A DNA stretch of 64,000 bases. It comes from Leptasterias polaris. Its lineage: Eukaryota; Echinodermata; Asteroidea; Forcipulatida; Asteriidae. The stretch is taken from positions 310,001 through 374,000 of the forward strand of contig JAZGTN010000169.1 in the NCBI GenBank assembly GCA_037783415.1, in the 5' to 3' direction. The notes beneath the pieces were generated by a model. It saw only the letters and a program-made list of their open reading frames with translations. It made no database searches and was not told where the DNA came from. The translations under genes were made by a program, and so were the position numbers. Below, piece by piece: positions 46,030 through 61,000 of this stretch (position 1 is its first letter; every line of letters starts with the position of its first letter).

Positions 46030-49000
46030 GTAAGTTATTATCGTGGAGTAAGTCATTTCGTCTCAGGGAAAAGGTTTTTATTGAGGTCTTGTTTTCTTTG
46101 AGGAATCCTAAAGAGGAAATTGCACGTTTTGTGCTTTCCCAAAAGTTGTTCACATTGTCTAAAGCAACATAGTCTACCAAAATGTGAAGTAGATTTGTGT
46201 TGCACTGCTAAGGCTGGTAAATTGATATAAATATGACGTGTACATTCTTAAAAGGTAAAATAATTTGGTAATTACCCTGCATACATTGTGTTTAGTTATT
46301 TCTTTTGAGAATGCATTGGGGGACTTCCAAAACTATATTTCAATAACTATAATAATGTCAAATACTTTTCTAACATGGATTCAAGTTAACTCATTGTATT
46401 TTATAATATTGTAAATTAACTGTTTTGTGGGGTTTTGATAAAGGTTTAGGTATTTCTGCAGTGTTAGATGTTGTCATCAGCAGTGGTCCATGGGTGGATA
46501 GTGGCACAAATACAATTCTGACTTGCACATCAAGTTCATCTGGTTCAATCAGAGAAGCCAGCTGGAGACAGGGTTTCTTCAATGGGTCCATTAATGACGC
46601 TACAGCAATCGTTTCATACATCATCGGTGATTCTGTCCAATGGGGTCCTTCAGTGGATCCAAACCATTATGAATTCAATCAAACTCTAAGTGGTGTTCCT
46701 CTCACCATTAAATTGGTTTCATTGGATGATGAAGGTCGCTACTGGTGCGTCTTGAATATCGCAGGAGCAAAGCAGACCGGTACAGCAGTGATGAGAGTAA
46801 GAGGTGAGTTTGGTATAACGTACTTATATATTTTTTTAAAGTGTATTCAGTGGTGTGCCTTACATGATTCACAGTTTGGATTAACTACCGGTACCGTACT
46901 TCACAGATAATCCTTTAAAAAACCCACATTTTAGTTCACAGTTGTCAAGGAAAATTAAAGCAAAACGTGTATCTAAAACACATGAGTAATGGTTTGCCAA
47001 GAAGTGAAGTATCAACCCTGTCGATATTATAGTTTTCCATCAGGTTGTTAAGTTTTAATTCAATTGAACAAAATCACACCTGACTTTAAATAAACAGTAC
47101 TTTGTTTAATTCCGTTCCAACGACAGTGCCACCAAATGCAGTTGCTGTATCCTACCTGGATACCTTGTACAGCATGGACTCCACTCCAGTGTCAGTGGTA
47201 GCTGGACGTCATCGTCAGTTTACATGTAAAGTAAATGGCACCAAACCAGAAGCCATGTTCACATGGACATATGACAGCAACATGCTGCAAGGAACTCCAC
47301 AACAATCCACTACAAATGCCGATGATGCCAGATTGTTTGACAGCTCTAATGTAGTTACCATTGACATCCCAGAGACCCCTACACATCAGCTTCTTAAGTG
47401 TGGTGCTACTAACAGACAAGACGAATCCACAGATACAGAAGTTGAGATTAATTTCGTGCTACAAGTAAAAGGTGAGTTGGCAAAATGTTGACAATTTATC
47501 TTAAATGAAATCAATGTACAAGTGGAAAATGTAATAGTGCTCTATTGCCTTGTTCAGCTCACATTCATCAGAATTTCTTGCATTGCTAAGTGGTTTTCTT
47601 TCAAATTTCTATATTGTTACAAAAGTTAAATATTATTCATATTATTTGTTAGCAGGTTGTCAGTGCATCAGATCAAAATGATCCCATCTTAAACAAAATG
47701 GTAAACGTTTTGCCATTTTAAATTCCTTCTTTCTCGCTTTGTGTTACAGTGCCTCCCAAGGGATCTTTGATGTTACTTTTTGACTCGAGCATGGAACTCA
47801 TCAGACCTGAAACTCCATTGGCTGTTGATGAAGGGACACCTTACACAATTACATGTAAGGTACAGGGTACCAGACCAGCTGTGTATATTCAGTGGATGGT
47901 AGATGGTGCACCACACCAAGCTGCAGATGAAACCCACAGTGAACTTAATGGATTGATTGACACCCGGGGTACGATGACATTTACCCCTCCACGTGACAAC
48001 CACAGAAAGAATGCGACATGTACATCAAATACAGTAGAGTCGCAGTCTCCTTACCCGTTTGTCACGACTAGTTTGGATGTCACAGGTATGTACACGTACC
48101 TCAGTTAATAGGGTGCGTGAAAGTTATATTCCTACGTAGTTTAGCTTTGTACTTCGGGGGAAAACACTTTTGCAAATATTTTATTTTTTAATGGCTTTTC
48201 CATTATGAGCCACCTTTATTCAGATTTTTTGTTCAGTCGCATTTTTTACCCCGTCCCATTTATTTATTAAATCTTTTGCGTCTTTTTTTCTTCTTAATTT
48301 TTTCCCCCAATGGAATCTTTGTTCTGTCGTCGTTTTTTGGGGCTTCGCATTTTTTTCCACGTGACTTCCACGTGATGATGATGAAGTTAAACTTTGCTTC
48401 ATCCGCAATCTACCGTCAATTTTAATGGCCTTCGTACATTGAGGTTTCGTGATCATTATGACCTATTCTAATTAATACAATAATTGGTGGTATACACTGT
48501 TCCTAAACATTATCGTTATTTAAGTATTAATTGATATATTTCTTAATGAATTTATTCATTTACAGTATTACATGCCGATTAGGTTTCATAAACTTTTATA
48601 ATATTTTTTGTTCGAATCGCAGTTGTAACTGCTTTGCTTTTGTTTGTCCAAGCCCATCTGGAAAAATTGTTGTATTGCTGTGAAATTTGATTAAATATTT
48701 AGTATTAATAATAATAACAATATTAAAATTCACATCATAATGTTCCTTTTTTCAAAATCACCCCTCCACCCTCCTTTGCACTCGTAATAGGTTTGACTCT
48801 CACATTATGTTATGCTTTGAATGTTATATACAAATATTTTTACCTTTGATATATGTTTTCACTTTTAGTTTATTTTGTTTTGTCTGTTTAATTTTAATGT
48901 ATTTGTCTACTTAATTTTTTTTCGAGCCAGATGAGGGGCAGCTGGTCTACGAATCGCAGTAACTGCTTTGCTTTTGTTTGTCCAAGCCCATCTGGATTTT

Positions 49001-52000
49001 TTTTTGTATTGCTGTAAAAGCTGAATAAATATTTATCATTAATAATAAAAACAATAATACTGAACATTTTGGTTAATGATACCAAAAAATGGACGTCACC
49101 TCATGTTAACAAAAAGGGTTCAGCGCTCTTTGACACGTGCGTGAAAATAAATACCTACATAGTTGAACTGTTGTAGTTTTTAGAATCTAACTTTTTAGAT
49201 TTCACCACACTATCATGACCGATGTATAGCTTGCTGCGCAACTATTTGTTAAAATCCCATACATCATGAAAACCTGCAACAGAGGGCATTGCTCTTTTGA
49301 GCTCATTGGAGCATGTCTTTGTCACTTTCAAGCTATTTGGCATCAAAAGTGTATTACTATTGAACTTGGACAGACGTTCACAAATGCACCCGGAACGTTT
49401 CTTCTGAGATAAGCCAGTTATATTTTGGCCAACAGAAAACTAATAAAGTAACAACAATTAGAGGAAAACAAAGAAAATGCAATGGTGATTGTCACACAGC
49501 TAGTACAACACGAATCTGTGGAGTCAACAAGCAGCTGGAAAAACGGAAACGTTGGGACAATACCGTTAGGCCAAACATATGGGGGCTCCTTATAATAATT
49601 ATAATATGCTGCTAAATGCAGCATATCGTTAGGCCAAACATTGTGTTCAACGGTGGGCACACCAGGAATACATAATTTGGTTTAATTTGTAATTGATTGA
49701 TTGTTATTATTATTATTTTGTTTTTTAAATAGCCTTAAAAACAATCAGAGTTTGCAAACCAGTAAACGTTTGAATTATTTGAACATTGTTATGTTGGCTT
49801 CGTATTTATATTTTTTACCTAACCATTATTTTCGTTTAAAAGTTGTCATCATCATTAATATCTGACCTTAACGGATCCTTATAATTGTAAATTGCTGTCC
49901 ACACATTCTCAAATTGTTTACGAACATCACCACCCCGTTTAATTTTATACAATCGCAGACTGACAATATTATGAAACAAAACGTGTTTTTTTTCATACAG
50001 GTCCACCTGACACACCTGTGATATCAGGTAGTCTTATAATTACTGAGAATGTGGCTACTACACTGATATGCACAGCAGACCTTGGATATCCTGATGACTG
50101 GTACTTGGCGTGGTCTAAAGAAGACACTCCTATAGAGAATCCACCAAATACTATGGCAGTCCTATCAGGAACCAGTCAACGTTACATGTTTACCAGTCGG
50201 CTTGAGTTTACTCCTAACAGACAAGACAACAGACACAACATTACGTGCACTGCAAGTAGAACGTCATGGACTTCAACACCATTACCAGAGAAGACATTCG
50301 GTCCTATCAATGTCCAATGTACGTGCCTGAACTCATACAAAATGATTGTTGTGATTTTTCTTGAAATTGACACCACTCGTGCTTTCGGGGAGGGGTACAA
50401 AGTATGTAAAAGTAGTAATTAAATACTATTATACTACTTTTACATATGGTGATTTATATATGATATCGGAAAACTTCTTGCAAGCTGCATGTAACACATA
50501 CTAACCGGCCTTGGTTTAGTGTACAGTTGTGTGTTGGTTCTCTCCTGTGCTACGAGGGTTTCCTTCAGTCCGGAAAATCAAATTGTGTTATCTCTGGTTG
50601 TTGTGGTCAGAAAACCATGGTAAATATGAGCTGATGTAGCTAGTTAGACTGCCAAAAGGCTTATTTGCATGCCAGTGGCTCCAGCAAGGTGTAGACGTCT
50701 CATTCGCAGCCCAGCTTCTCAGCTACGAGTAAGGAGTATTAGCCTCCCAAAATCATTCTTATTAATTAGAATATTAAGAACTGTCGTTGTCATGTCATAT
50801 ATTGGATGACATTGTAAATTGAAAACACTGAATTTGTTTTGCCAACAGATGAGACTATTATCACCAACAAGCACGAAACTGATGTTGGTATCAGGAGTGG
50901 TCTCACTGTAAACCTGTCCTGCACTGCAAAGGGAAACCCCATACCTGTCATCACATGGTTCAACCCGAAGAATGCAGAGATCATCAATGTTGGAAATGGT
51001 AACAAGTACACAGTGGTAGTATCGTATACAACATCTGATGCTGATATGACCATTGGACATGTTACCACAAGCAAACTAAGCATCCGGGCAGTGGACCCTC
51101 AGGTGGACTATGGGGTGTATACCTGCAACAGCACCAATGACATCGGACACCCAGACTCGCATACAATTGTTCTCAATAAAACAAGTAAGATTAAATTTAG
51201 GATTGGTAATAACATTAGGCTTATAAATGGCAACCTGTCTACAAGTAATGATAGATAAATGCACTATATACATAGTAAAGGATCACAAGTTGTTGATAGT
51301 CTTGGTCCAAGACGTCACTATCCTATACGCGTAACCTTCTCATACAATAATACTCGTGATAACCCGACAGAGGGCGCGCTTTCCGTTTTTGAATTTATCG
51401 GCGGGGCGCGAATTTTTTTTCCCAGCACGGTAAAGGCCATTCTGCGCAGGTGCTTGGCACGTACGGATCCCAGTGAGCTATATGCACATAATGGCCTTTA
51501 CCGCGCTGGGAAAAAAAATTTCGCCGGCGGGGGTGACAACTGCAGTAACGTGGAAGCTGGAAATCGAACCACGGATAGTGACGCCCTCTGTTGTTTGAAT
51601 TGATCCATTTCAGCGCGAACTACCAACGAAACGATGGATATAGTGACTCATTCTGTTGTTTGAATAAGTACATGCGAAGGTCTTGGAACCAAGACTAGTT
51701 GATGAAAGTTTGAACCGAAACGAGTCCTACAAATCCACTAATTGGTACGTTATCAACTGCCTTGGCTACAGTTATACTACTGTAAAGTTAGAGCAACTGA
51801 AATTCTCACATTCCTGATGAGGCATTGTAATTTTAGTTTTCAAGTTTGATGGTGACTCTTTTATTTACGATATCTTAACTGGCTTGACATTCTAAGGATA
51901 TTATAATAAGGTATTATTATTTGCCTTACTGTTTGTTTTGTATTAGGAAGACCAAACAAGCCGACTGGTGCTGTATTGACTGACCGGACTTCAAGCTCAA

Positions 52001-55000
52001 TCGCTGTGAATTGGAGGGCTGGTTATGACGGCGGTGAGCCCCAGTGGTTTCATGTCGGCCACAAGAAGACTGCAGACTCCTCAGAGACAGTCAGTGATAA
52101 GATTGATAGAGCAGTGACTACATACAACGTGGATGGTCTTGAGCCATACACGGAGTACGAGATCAATGTCTATGCTGAGAATGACCTGGGGAGAAATCCA
52201 AGTCCTGCCAGCGTAGTGGAATACACATTGCGTACGTTTTCAATTGTTCTGTTTGAATATTGTAATTTTGAATCATACTTGCGTCTTAAAAAATAATGTT
52301 AAACCAAAACATCAGCATTCTTACACTGCAGTGTCGATTACATTCATGGCTTGCTCTCGTTAAAACATCAGGGCATGTGGAGGTTAGCGTTACAGGTGTA
52401 GTTACTTTTCATTTTAAATACTTTGCAAATAAAACATAAGAGACACATTTTTGTCTGGCCATTTTATAGACATTAGTGGTATTAAATCTGTATTGATTTT
52501 ATAATCAATAATTTATGTTATTACTTTTTATATCAACATATGATCATGTGTCATCAAGCTGGAGCCCCAACCTCGGATTTAGGTAACTATCTACAACATT
52601 ACACATATTTAGATCAAAACAAAAAATATTAAAAACACATATGGCTCGCTAAATGTTATAAAATAACATTATACTGATGCAAACACAGTTTTATAATCAT
52701 TTATAAGTAAATATTTGATTAAATGAAGAATAAACATCGATGTAAATAAATAAGTAGATATTTATCAAATAGAAACTCTAGTATTTTGTGGGTTCACAAA
52801 AATGGCTCAATTGAATGAAGTGATAATGTTCGTAATTTTTATATTTTAAAAGTAAATTAAATATTCTACGGAATAATATAACAACTGGATTGTGCAAGAT
52901 TACACCTTTGAGCAAAGCACTTAACCTTAATTGATTCGTAAAAAGGTGGGAAAGTAGTGCATTCTGCTCTACCAGCCATGCTCCTTGTGGATGATACCCT
53001 TGCCTATCTTTACGGACTGTTAAGGGCGTACATGTAACACTTTTTCAGTCCTAGGAGTAGGTATGGCAACGTGTTCCTGTCGACAATTGATTCGGGTAAA
53101 TACCCCAAATCAGTTACAAATTAATAGCCTTCACCTCGAAGTGGCCGCCTATGGCCTTGTGATATTAGGCGATCTCTCCTTAGAAGGGGTAACCTCGTTC
53201 CAGCCCCTGGAGAAGGTGGCAACGTGCCCCTGGTGACATTTTTTATTTGGGCTGTCAACCCAAATAAACTAAGTGAAGCCCTAACCTTGAAGTGGTCGTC
53301 TCATTGTGATGATAGGTGTTTTCTCATAAAAAAACACAACAACGATAACATTTGGTAGCATGGACCATTTTATGATTATTTTGTTTTCTTCTTTAGATTT
53401 CACCTTAAAGTATGACTCGATTGAGGGTACAGTGATAATATATGGATTGGAAGCTAAAGGCGGATGCATCCAGCTGGAGGTTAAATATGAAGGCATCGCA
53501 GATTGGGCTTCTTGCGGAGAATGTATCGAAAAAGACGGCAACATTTATCTATCATTTTGGTGTCAACCAACTCGAAAAGGCATACAAGTCGTGCGTGCTA
53601 AGCATTGTCAAATGAATGGTCAACTATGCAGTGATTTCACTAATGTGTTTGATTCTGGTAAGTTTACTTGAGTGAAAGAAGTGCGAGATGACAGAAGAAA
53701 GCCAGTGTTTTAGGGATGAACATAGATTGCTAACTGGAGTAAATGCACTCTAAACAACCCCCAGTCGGAATTGACCTGGATTCCGGGTCCAACAGGCTTG
53801 ACCCTCTTTGGGTCAGTATGACCCAGAATCTGTGTCAAAGTGACCTAGAAGTGGGTTTAACTGGCGCTGAATCCTACTTAAAATCCCTTTAATCTATTTC
53901 CGGGTTAGCCTTATGACCCACACATGAGTTAGGCTCTCTGAGGCCCAGAATAATGGTTAATTTCAGCAAAGGCCCTTCAAGAACTCAGCGATGACTCCAG
54001 TCTAAGTGACGGTCATAGATGGTGAAGGAATAATGTTCTCGGATTTCTGAATTTTTGTTTACTTTTTAAAGAATGATAGGCCCTGAATGTGTTTCGATGT
54101 GAATACCTGCACATGCGAACAAAGTGTGGTAACTCAAACCTGGAAAGTAGTAATGTTACAAACTATCCCTCTACACTCTAATTCTTACCCATTTATTGGT
54201 CCAGGGGGCTCGACCCACTTCTGGGTCAGTGTGACCCTGTTTTAAAATGACACAGAAATGGTCAAACTGATGTAGACTTTGAGCTACAGTAGGCCTGCCA
54301 TGTTACCAGTTTCCGAATCAGCCTGCCCCGATGGGTTAGGCCCCCGAGAATCCTGGTCTTTTCTGACTCAGATGTTCTTAGAGTGTACCGACTCACAAAA
54401 CAAAACACTGACAGAAAAGCAATCTTATCAGTTGGGGAGGGGAGGTGGTCACGTGGTCACTGACCAGCGGGCTCAAGCATGTAGGAGGTCACGTGATTTG
54501 TACAATGTATCGCTGTTTCATTTTATTTTGTTCTCTCTGTTGTGACAGTGACATACGCTTCTACTCCTTGGCCTTGGCCTGTTGGTGTGATCGGGGTGGT
54601 TTTACTAGCGGCTATAGTTTTCTTGATTGACAAGTTTTGGGGAAGGACATTCAAAAATATATATCGTAAGTAGACCTATTAACTTTGCGTCTTAATAATT
54701 GAGCCAAATACTAATCGGATGAAAACATGAAAATTAGTTCGATTTCAATGTGATTTCTTTCACTTGCCTTTCAGATCCAGAGGAAGTACAGCTGGCAATG
54801 CAAAGGTAAACTTTCCTCTCGCTATTTTGTTGTCCTTTTTTGTTCTTCTGTTCAGTTCTGGTAAACGATACAGAAAAAGTTTAGATATTGCCATCAGCAA
54901 TTAAAATTGGAATCGTTAGACAACTGTAAAATTGTAGGAAGAGGTGGGAACGTTTGAAGAAATTAAACTCTAAAGATATGCAGTTGCAGGGGCTATGTCG

Positions 55001-58000
55001 TCATAAATCAAAGCAGGCCTGTCATCCTTGCATCATACATTGCGCACTCTGTAAGTATCCTCCACTATTCTCTATCAGCTGCCAAGTGCCGGGTATGTCG
55101 GTTCTTGATGTTCAGGTCCGTGGCTTTCAGGTCTTCATTTATTCTTTTCAGCCATGTTGTTCTATGACCGCCCCTATGACCGCCCCTTGTGATGACGTAT
55201 ACACTCCATAAGGGCTTGGCTTGGCTGGTGTTTTAACGGGAAGTCTCACGAGATGGCCGGTCCGTCTCTGGCGTCTTTTTGCGATTATGACACTGCAAGG
55301 TTTCTCGTTGTTTTTTTCATAGAGCACCTTTAATATTTGACACTTTTTGGGGCCACTGAAGGCTGAGGATTGAACGCATGAGCCTCCTGTGAAAGGCGTC
55401 AATTTTCTGTTCTAGCGACTTGGTTTATAGTGCCCATAATTCACTGATATTATGGATGCTATGAATGCGTGGAATGTTTTGAGTTTCGTTTCATGGGAGA
55501 ACGACTTGCTGTTGAAAACACTTCGAAATTTGTTGAAGGATACAATCGAAAGTACTTTCCTTCTGGTAATGTCTTCCTCAGTGTCCAGTAGGGAGCCTAA
55601 GTATTTTTACACTTTTTCCAGCTGGTGTTAATTCCGTTTCTGCTGATTTAATGTTTTTCTGTCTTAGCGTTGTTTACCTTGAGATTTCGCTCTTTAATTA
55701 AGTACCTCAGGTGCCCTCCGTTCTATTTCCCTAAGTGGGTGAGCATTGTTACTTGCCCATGTGATGTCATTAGCATATTGCAGTCCAATCAAGTATGATG
55801 GTGAACAAATGGCATAGTTTGTGGTTTCCGAGTTCCGCAAGTAGGAGTTGGGGCTGAGACTGCAGTTGATAGATTGGCAGAGTAGTTATGATCTTGGAGA
55901 TTCGGTGGTGCCGCTGGTGTTTGTACATTTAGTTGTCTCAGTGATTTGGCAAGGTAGATTGTGAAGAGAATGGGACTCGGGCAGTCTCCTTGAGGTACGC
56001 CATTGTTGGTTTTGAAGGGCTTACCTAAAGACTGTACCACTCTAACTTGCCAACAGATGAAGTTCATCCTGCTCCAGCATTTCTTTAAGGTCTTCAAAAA
56101 AACTACTCTCTTCACGGAGTCAAATGCCTAAGAAGCAAAAGGTGAAGTTCGTAGTTATCAGCTGTGATGGCCTTTTCTGCTAGAATCTTTAAAGTGAAGA
56201 CTTGTTCTGTGGTGCTTCTACCGTGTCGATAAGCGGCTTGGGAAGCCGGTATATGGTCATTTAGTCTGTCAGCTATTCTCCTCGTCAAACATATGGCAAA
56301 TATTTTGTAGATTATTGTCAGTAAGACAATTGGTCTTATGTTCTCTGGGGTCATTTTGGTTTGCCTGGCTTGGGAAGGGGGATGAGAATGCCTTCTTCAA
56401 TGTCATTTGGGTAGATACCTATGCTTGCTATATCATTCAGAGTACGAACGACTTCTTGAGCAATATTACGTCTGGTCCATACCTCAGCAATTCAGCATTG
56501 AGGTTGTCTTTTCCAGCACTCTTGCCATTTTTTATGATTCAATGGCTTTCACACTTTCTACTTTGGTGAATGGTTTGCTCATTGTTTGTGGTGGAAAATC
56601 TTCAATTATAGCTTCATCATTCAGGTCAAACTTGCTTTGAAACCAGTTTCTGATGATCTCTTCTTGACCATTTGCATCGATGACCGCATTACCGTTTTCG
56701 TCTGCAATCTGTATCCGATTGGATTTCTTCTGCTGTATATTTCTGATGGCCTTGAGCTTTTCTTTCTAGTTCTTGCTTTTTTGTAGTTCTTATCCCTTTC
56801 AATGTGTTATGAAGTTTGATAAGAACGCAATTTCTTTCTTTCCTCAGTGCGTTTCTTTGATCCTCATTTTGTGTAGCTTGAATAGTTTGAAATAGCTCTT
56901 TTTGCTTCAATGATAGTTCTGTGATAGCGGGGTGTGTAACTTAGTAGATTTAAGCAGGTCTGTGGCTGTACATGGAACACCTTGCATATGACGTCACCGT
57001 GGCAGAAGGAGGCAGCTCAATGGATGAAAGCTGGGTGCGTTCAACTTGCGCAAACAGACCGCGACCGTTCGCGCAAACGTTTGTGATCGTTTGCGACTCA
57101 ACTGGAACGATTGCATGCGCATATTGATGCCAATATGGCAGCACTCCCTAATAAAGATGACACCGTATGCATTATATTTTTAGGTGTTCGGCTCTTCAGC
57201 CGAAAACCTATTGGAATCGTTAAGTTTTTGTCCACCCTCCTCTTCTTCCTTCTGAACCTTCTCTTGCAGATTTCGCAAAAAGTTTAAGTTGTACAAACTT
57301 GAAACTTGGCATATACTTGAACATTAACATGAAGACGGCATGCAAACAATGGCGTCACGATGACTTCACCAGGTGTTGAATTACAGGGTTTTTAGACTTT
57401 TTTTACTCTTTAAAATTCCGTAACAAATCACACTTAAGAGGCCGGTGATTGTTTTATGCGGGATCATACTTAGGTCGTATAGGTCTTTATTTTTTATTGT
57501 GTGCGTGACCACACATGACCTCTACTTTCGGTCGAAACCGGAAGTGCCTAGTAAATTTACTGTGGCAAAAAGTTCCAATAATTTTATTTTGTGTACGATG
57601 ATGTATTCTTGCAAGTGTCAGGTTTGAAAAAAATGGACCGGTGACGTCACATAATTCAAAAGCGCCCTCTAGCGGCAGGTTGAAAATTGGTCAAAACACA
57701 CTTTTACTAGATGTCTGTGGCAAAGTTTATTAGAATCTCTTCAAAACAGGTAAACATATTAACCTTTATGTAGACAACATATTTGTTGAGTCGTAGTTTG
57801 ATGACGTCATCGTGTGTCACGTGGTAAAGCTTTAAATGTGAACTTTTTGAAGCATTGTATATACTACACCAAACAGCCGATTGAGTCAAAATTTAGTGTA
57901 CTGTTAGACATCGGCTATGGCTTGTCAAATGTGGAGTGTCGTCATGATGACGTCATCAAATTATTTTATACAATTTGTTATAAAATCAAAGTTTAGTATT

Positions 58001-61000
58001 TGAAAAAATAATAACTCCCGAACCAGACATTGAATTTTTGTAATTTAATTAGCATTAGAAAGGTATTAAAAAACTTATTTGATGATACACAGAGTGTGAA
58101 CTTGTTTGACCTTGTCTTCCGGTTGAAGTTTAGTAACGGAAAATAACATAAATCATGAACCACATGTTCAATTTTTACAACTTGCACATCATCGGACAGG
58201 TCGTGAAAAGTTCAACAAAAGTTACACATAACCTGACCCCATTTGACCTTAACTTCGGGTTCAAACAAGTTAAGTAATTAAAAAATAAAAACTCCTGAAC
58301 CACCTTTTTGGATTTTTGCAATCTATACATCATTAAAAGCATTGTATCAACTTCACAAATGCTACACAGAGTGTTGCTCCATTTGAACTTAAACTCTTAC
58401 ACAAATTGTGGCCCGTGTGGCCTTTACTTCCGGTCGAAAACGGAATTAAAGTAAAAAATAAACATCCTCTCGTACGAGTTTTTGAAAAACCTTTTAATTG
58501 CTGAAAACCTGTTGAATGAATCCAAAAAGATTCACACTTTTGATCCGAAGAGAAATAGGCTTTGGATACATCATAATAGGGTCATCAGCAAAACCATGTC
58601 TTCTCATTTTCGACCCCTTCTTTCATTACTCTACCACAACCAGAGTAACAACAGAACTTGAACGAATAATTTAATGAACAAATGCCGAACACCCTGTTTT
58701 TGTTCTTAAACAAAAACTTAAATCTAGTTTGTATTTTGGTTTTTGCTGTATTGTATAGGTACACCTTAGTCCTCGTTTGAACATCACGTCTTCGACTAAT
58801 TAAGTTGTTAGTTCAGCTCCACCCGATTGCGTTACCAACCACTGAGAACACATTATGACTATTTTTGCGACAAGACAATAATATCGTCTGCTTAACGTTT
58901 TGTTGTCCGCCATTTTAAAAACCACCCAACAACACCTCAGAGATACGTTCGCCTCTGGTTGCAAACGTTCGCCAACGTTGTTGGCGCACTACTCGTTCCT
59001 CTCAAAATTGTTGGCAAACATTTGCAAACGTTGGCAACGTTTGCGCAAGTGGGACGCTCCCCTGTTCTTTAGTCTGGGTAAAATGGGCGCGAGACCTTAG
59101 TGTACCTACAGCATTGCGCGTTGTATAACACAAAATGCCACAGGGACGCAGCTGAGGTCACGCGCACGTTTTTACGCATACTGTAATTTTGGATTTCCTC
59201 AAACCATGGGCGGAAGTGAAGGCACGCGAAAGCTTTTTGTACACTTTCATGTATTTTTTTTTAATACCCAGGAAATATTGACCCTATGACGGATTATATA
59301 TGAAACGATGAATTTTAGGAAATCCTTTAAATACAAAAAATCACGGAAATTAAATTGCAAAGCAAATAAATTACATTTCTCATATCCATACGTGATTTTT
59401 TCGCGTAAAGAAGGTAAAATTGAAGAAATCGCCTCTTGTCAACAACTGACGAGCAAAAAGGCCGATTTTTGTGTAAAGTTTGTCCTGCTGATTGTGACTC
59501 AACCTTATCACATATTAAATAAGTTAATAAAAACTGGAGTCGTAGAAAAGTTGTTTTGAATGACTTTTACTGATTTTAGGGGAGGAAATCGTAAGGAAAT
59601 TTTAAACAAAATAATCATATACAGGAATTTCACTTTCTAAAGTCTTTCTGTCGATTTAAATGTGTGAAAAAAATTACGTTCACTGTAACATTTAAAGATA
59701 ATACTTGATAAACATTCCATAGCAAATTACAAATGTTGGGCATTGAGGTTCAACCGTTAAAACGTCGTTTTTACAATTAAATTTTCGGAAAATATCCCAA
59801 GATTCACGAAATTCACAAAACTGTCCACTTCAACCCGCGGCACGTCTTGCGTACGCGCTCGCGTACGCTCGCGTTGAATGCCCACTAAACAACCGCGTAA
59901 CATCCGTGGGACGGTGTAAATCTATAGGCGGTATACGCATCATCAGCGCCCGTGCAAAATACGCGGACCGCCGCGCACATGGCCGGAAAGTGTGTGACAA
60001 ACATCTTTTGAGATACCGACAAACGATAATCCGTTTTTTTAGGACAAAACTTCAAGAAATACATAATAAGATCACGCCTGGACGATGGTAAATATACACA
60101 AGTGGGAAAAGGTATTTAGTTACTGATTTAGCATTGTTTCCAAGACTATTGGTGAATTTTTCACCCTTAAAACACAATTTTTCTGTCATCTCCCCAGTCG
60201 CCTATTGCTTTACACGTTGTTTCGCTAGCGTTTTCCTGGATTTTGCCCATGGTTGGGGTATAGCCGGGTGCTGTCAAAATTACGGTATCCAGACGTTAAT
60301 TTCCATAGGAGCTGTCGGTCTATAGGTATTATGTCTGTGATACCGTCCAATGATCTGCCTCTTTTGGCCTAAGTGAGGGCGCTTTTTTTAGAGTGTGACG
60401 TCATATGCAAGGAGTCATTTTAATGAGCTCTCACCATAGAGTTATATAACTCCATGACTCTCACCGGATTATGTTACTGCACGCCTGCGTGCGTTTCCCC
60501 CATATATTTGTTATGGGGCGTGTTGTAACTGGGTGAGAGCTCATAATTCCATTACAGCCTGCTTTAAATATGAAGACAAAGCCCCATTTAGTTTTAACTA
60601 TTTGTGAGAAATTAAAAATATTCTTAGTTGTTTAATTACTTGGGGAAATGCCTCACAACTATTTTTTTTTCTTTCCAACAGAAATCAACGAGGCCGGGAG
60701 CACACAAAAACTGAGTTCGGCGGAACATCTGACTTCCAAGAGGTTACAGGTGCTTATAAAATAATTAAACAATCGGTGCTAAATTCTGTCCCCCCAACAT
60801 GTGTACATGCCGGAATTATGTTGGTATGACACGCCTGGAATTTCGTCAATTTTAAGGCAAGACCACTTTGGCCTTCGATAGGCGAACATTTTGACCTCGA
60901 TATTTTTAATGCACAGCTAGATTTTCTAATACTTCATATATTAAGTTAAATAATTAATACTACGGTAAAAATGGGCTTTGGGGTTATTTTTAGCACCGAA

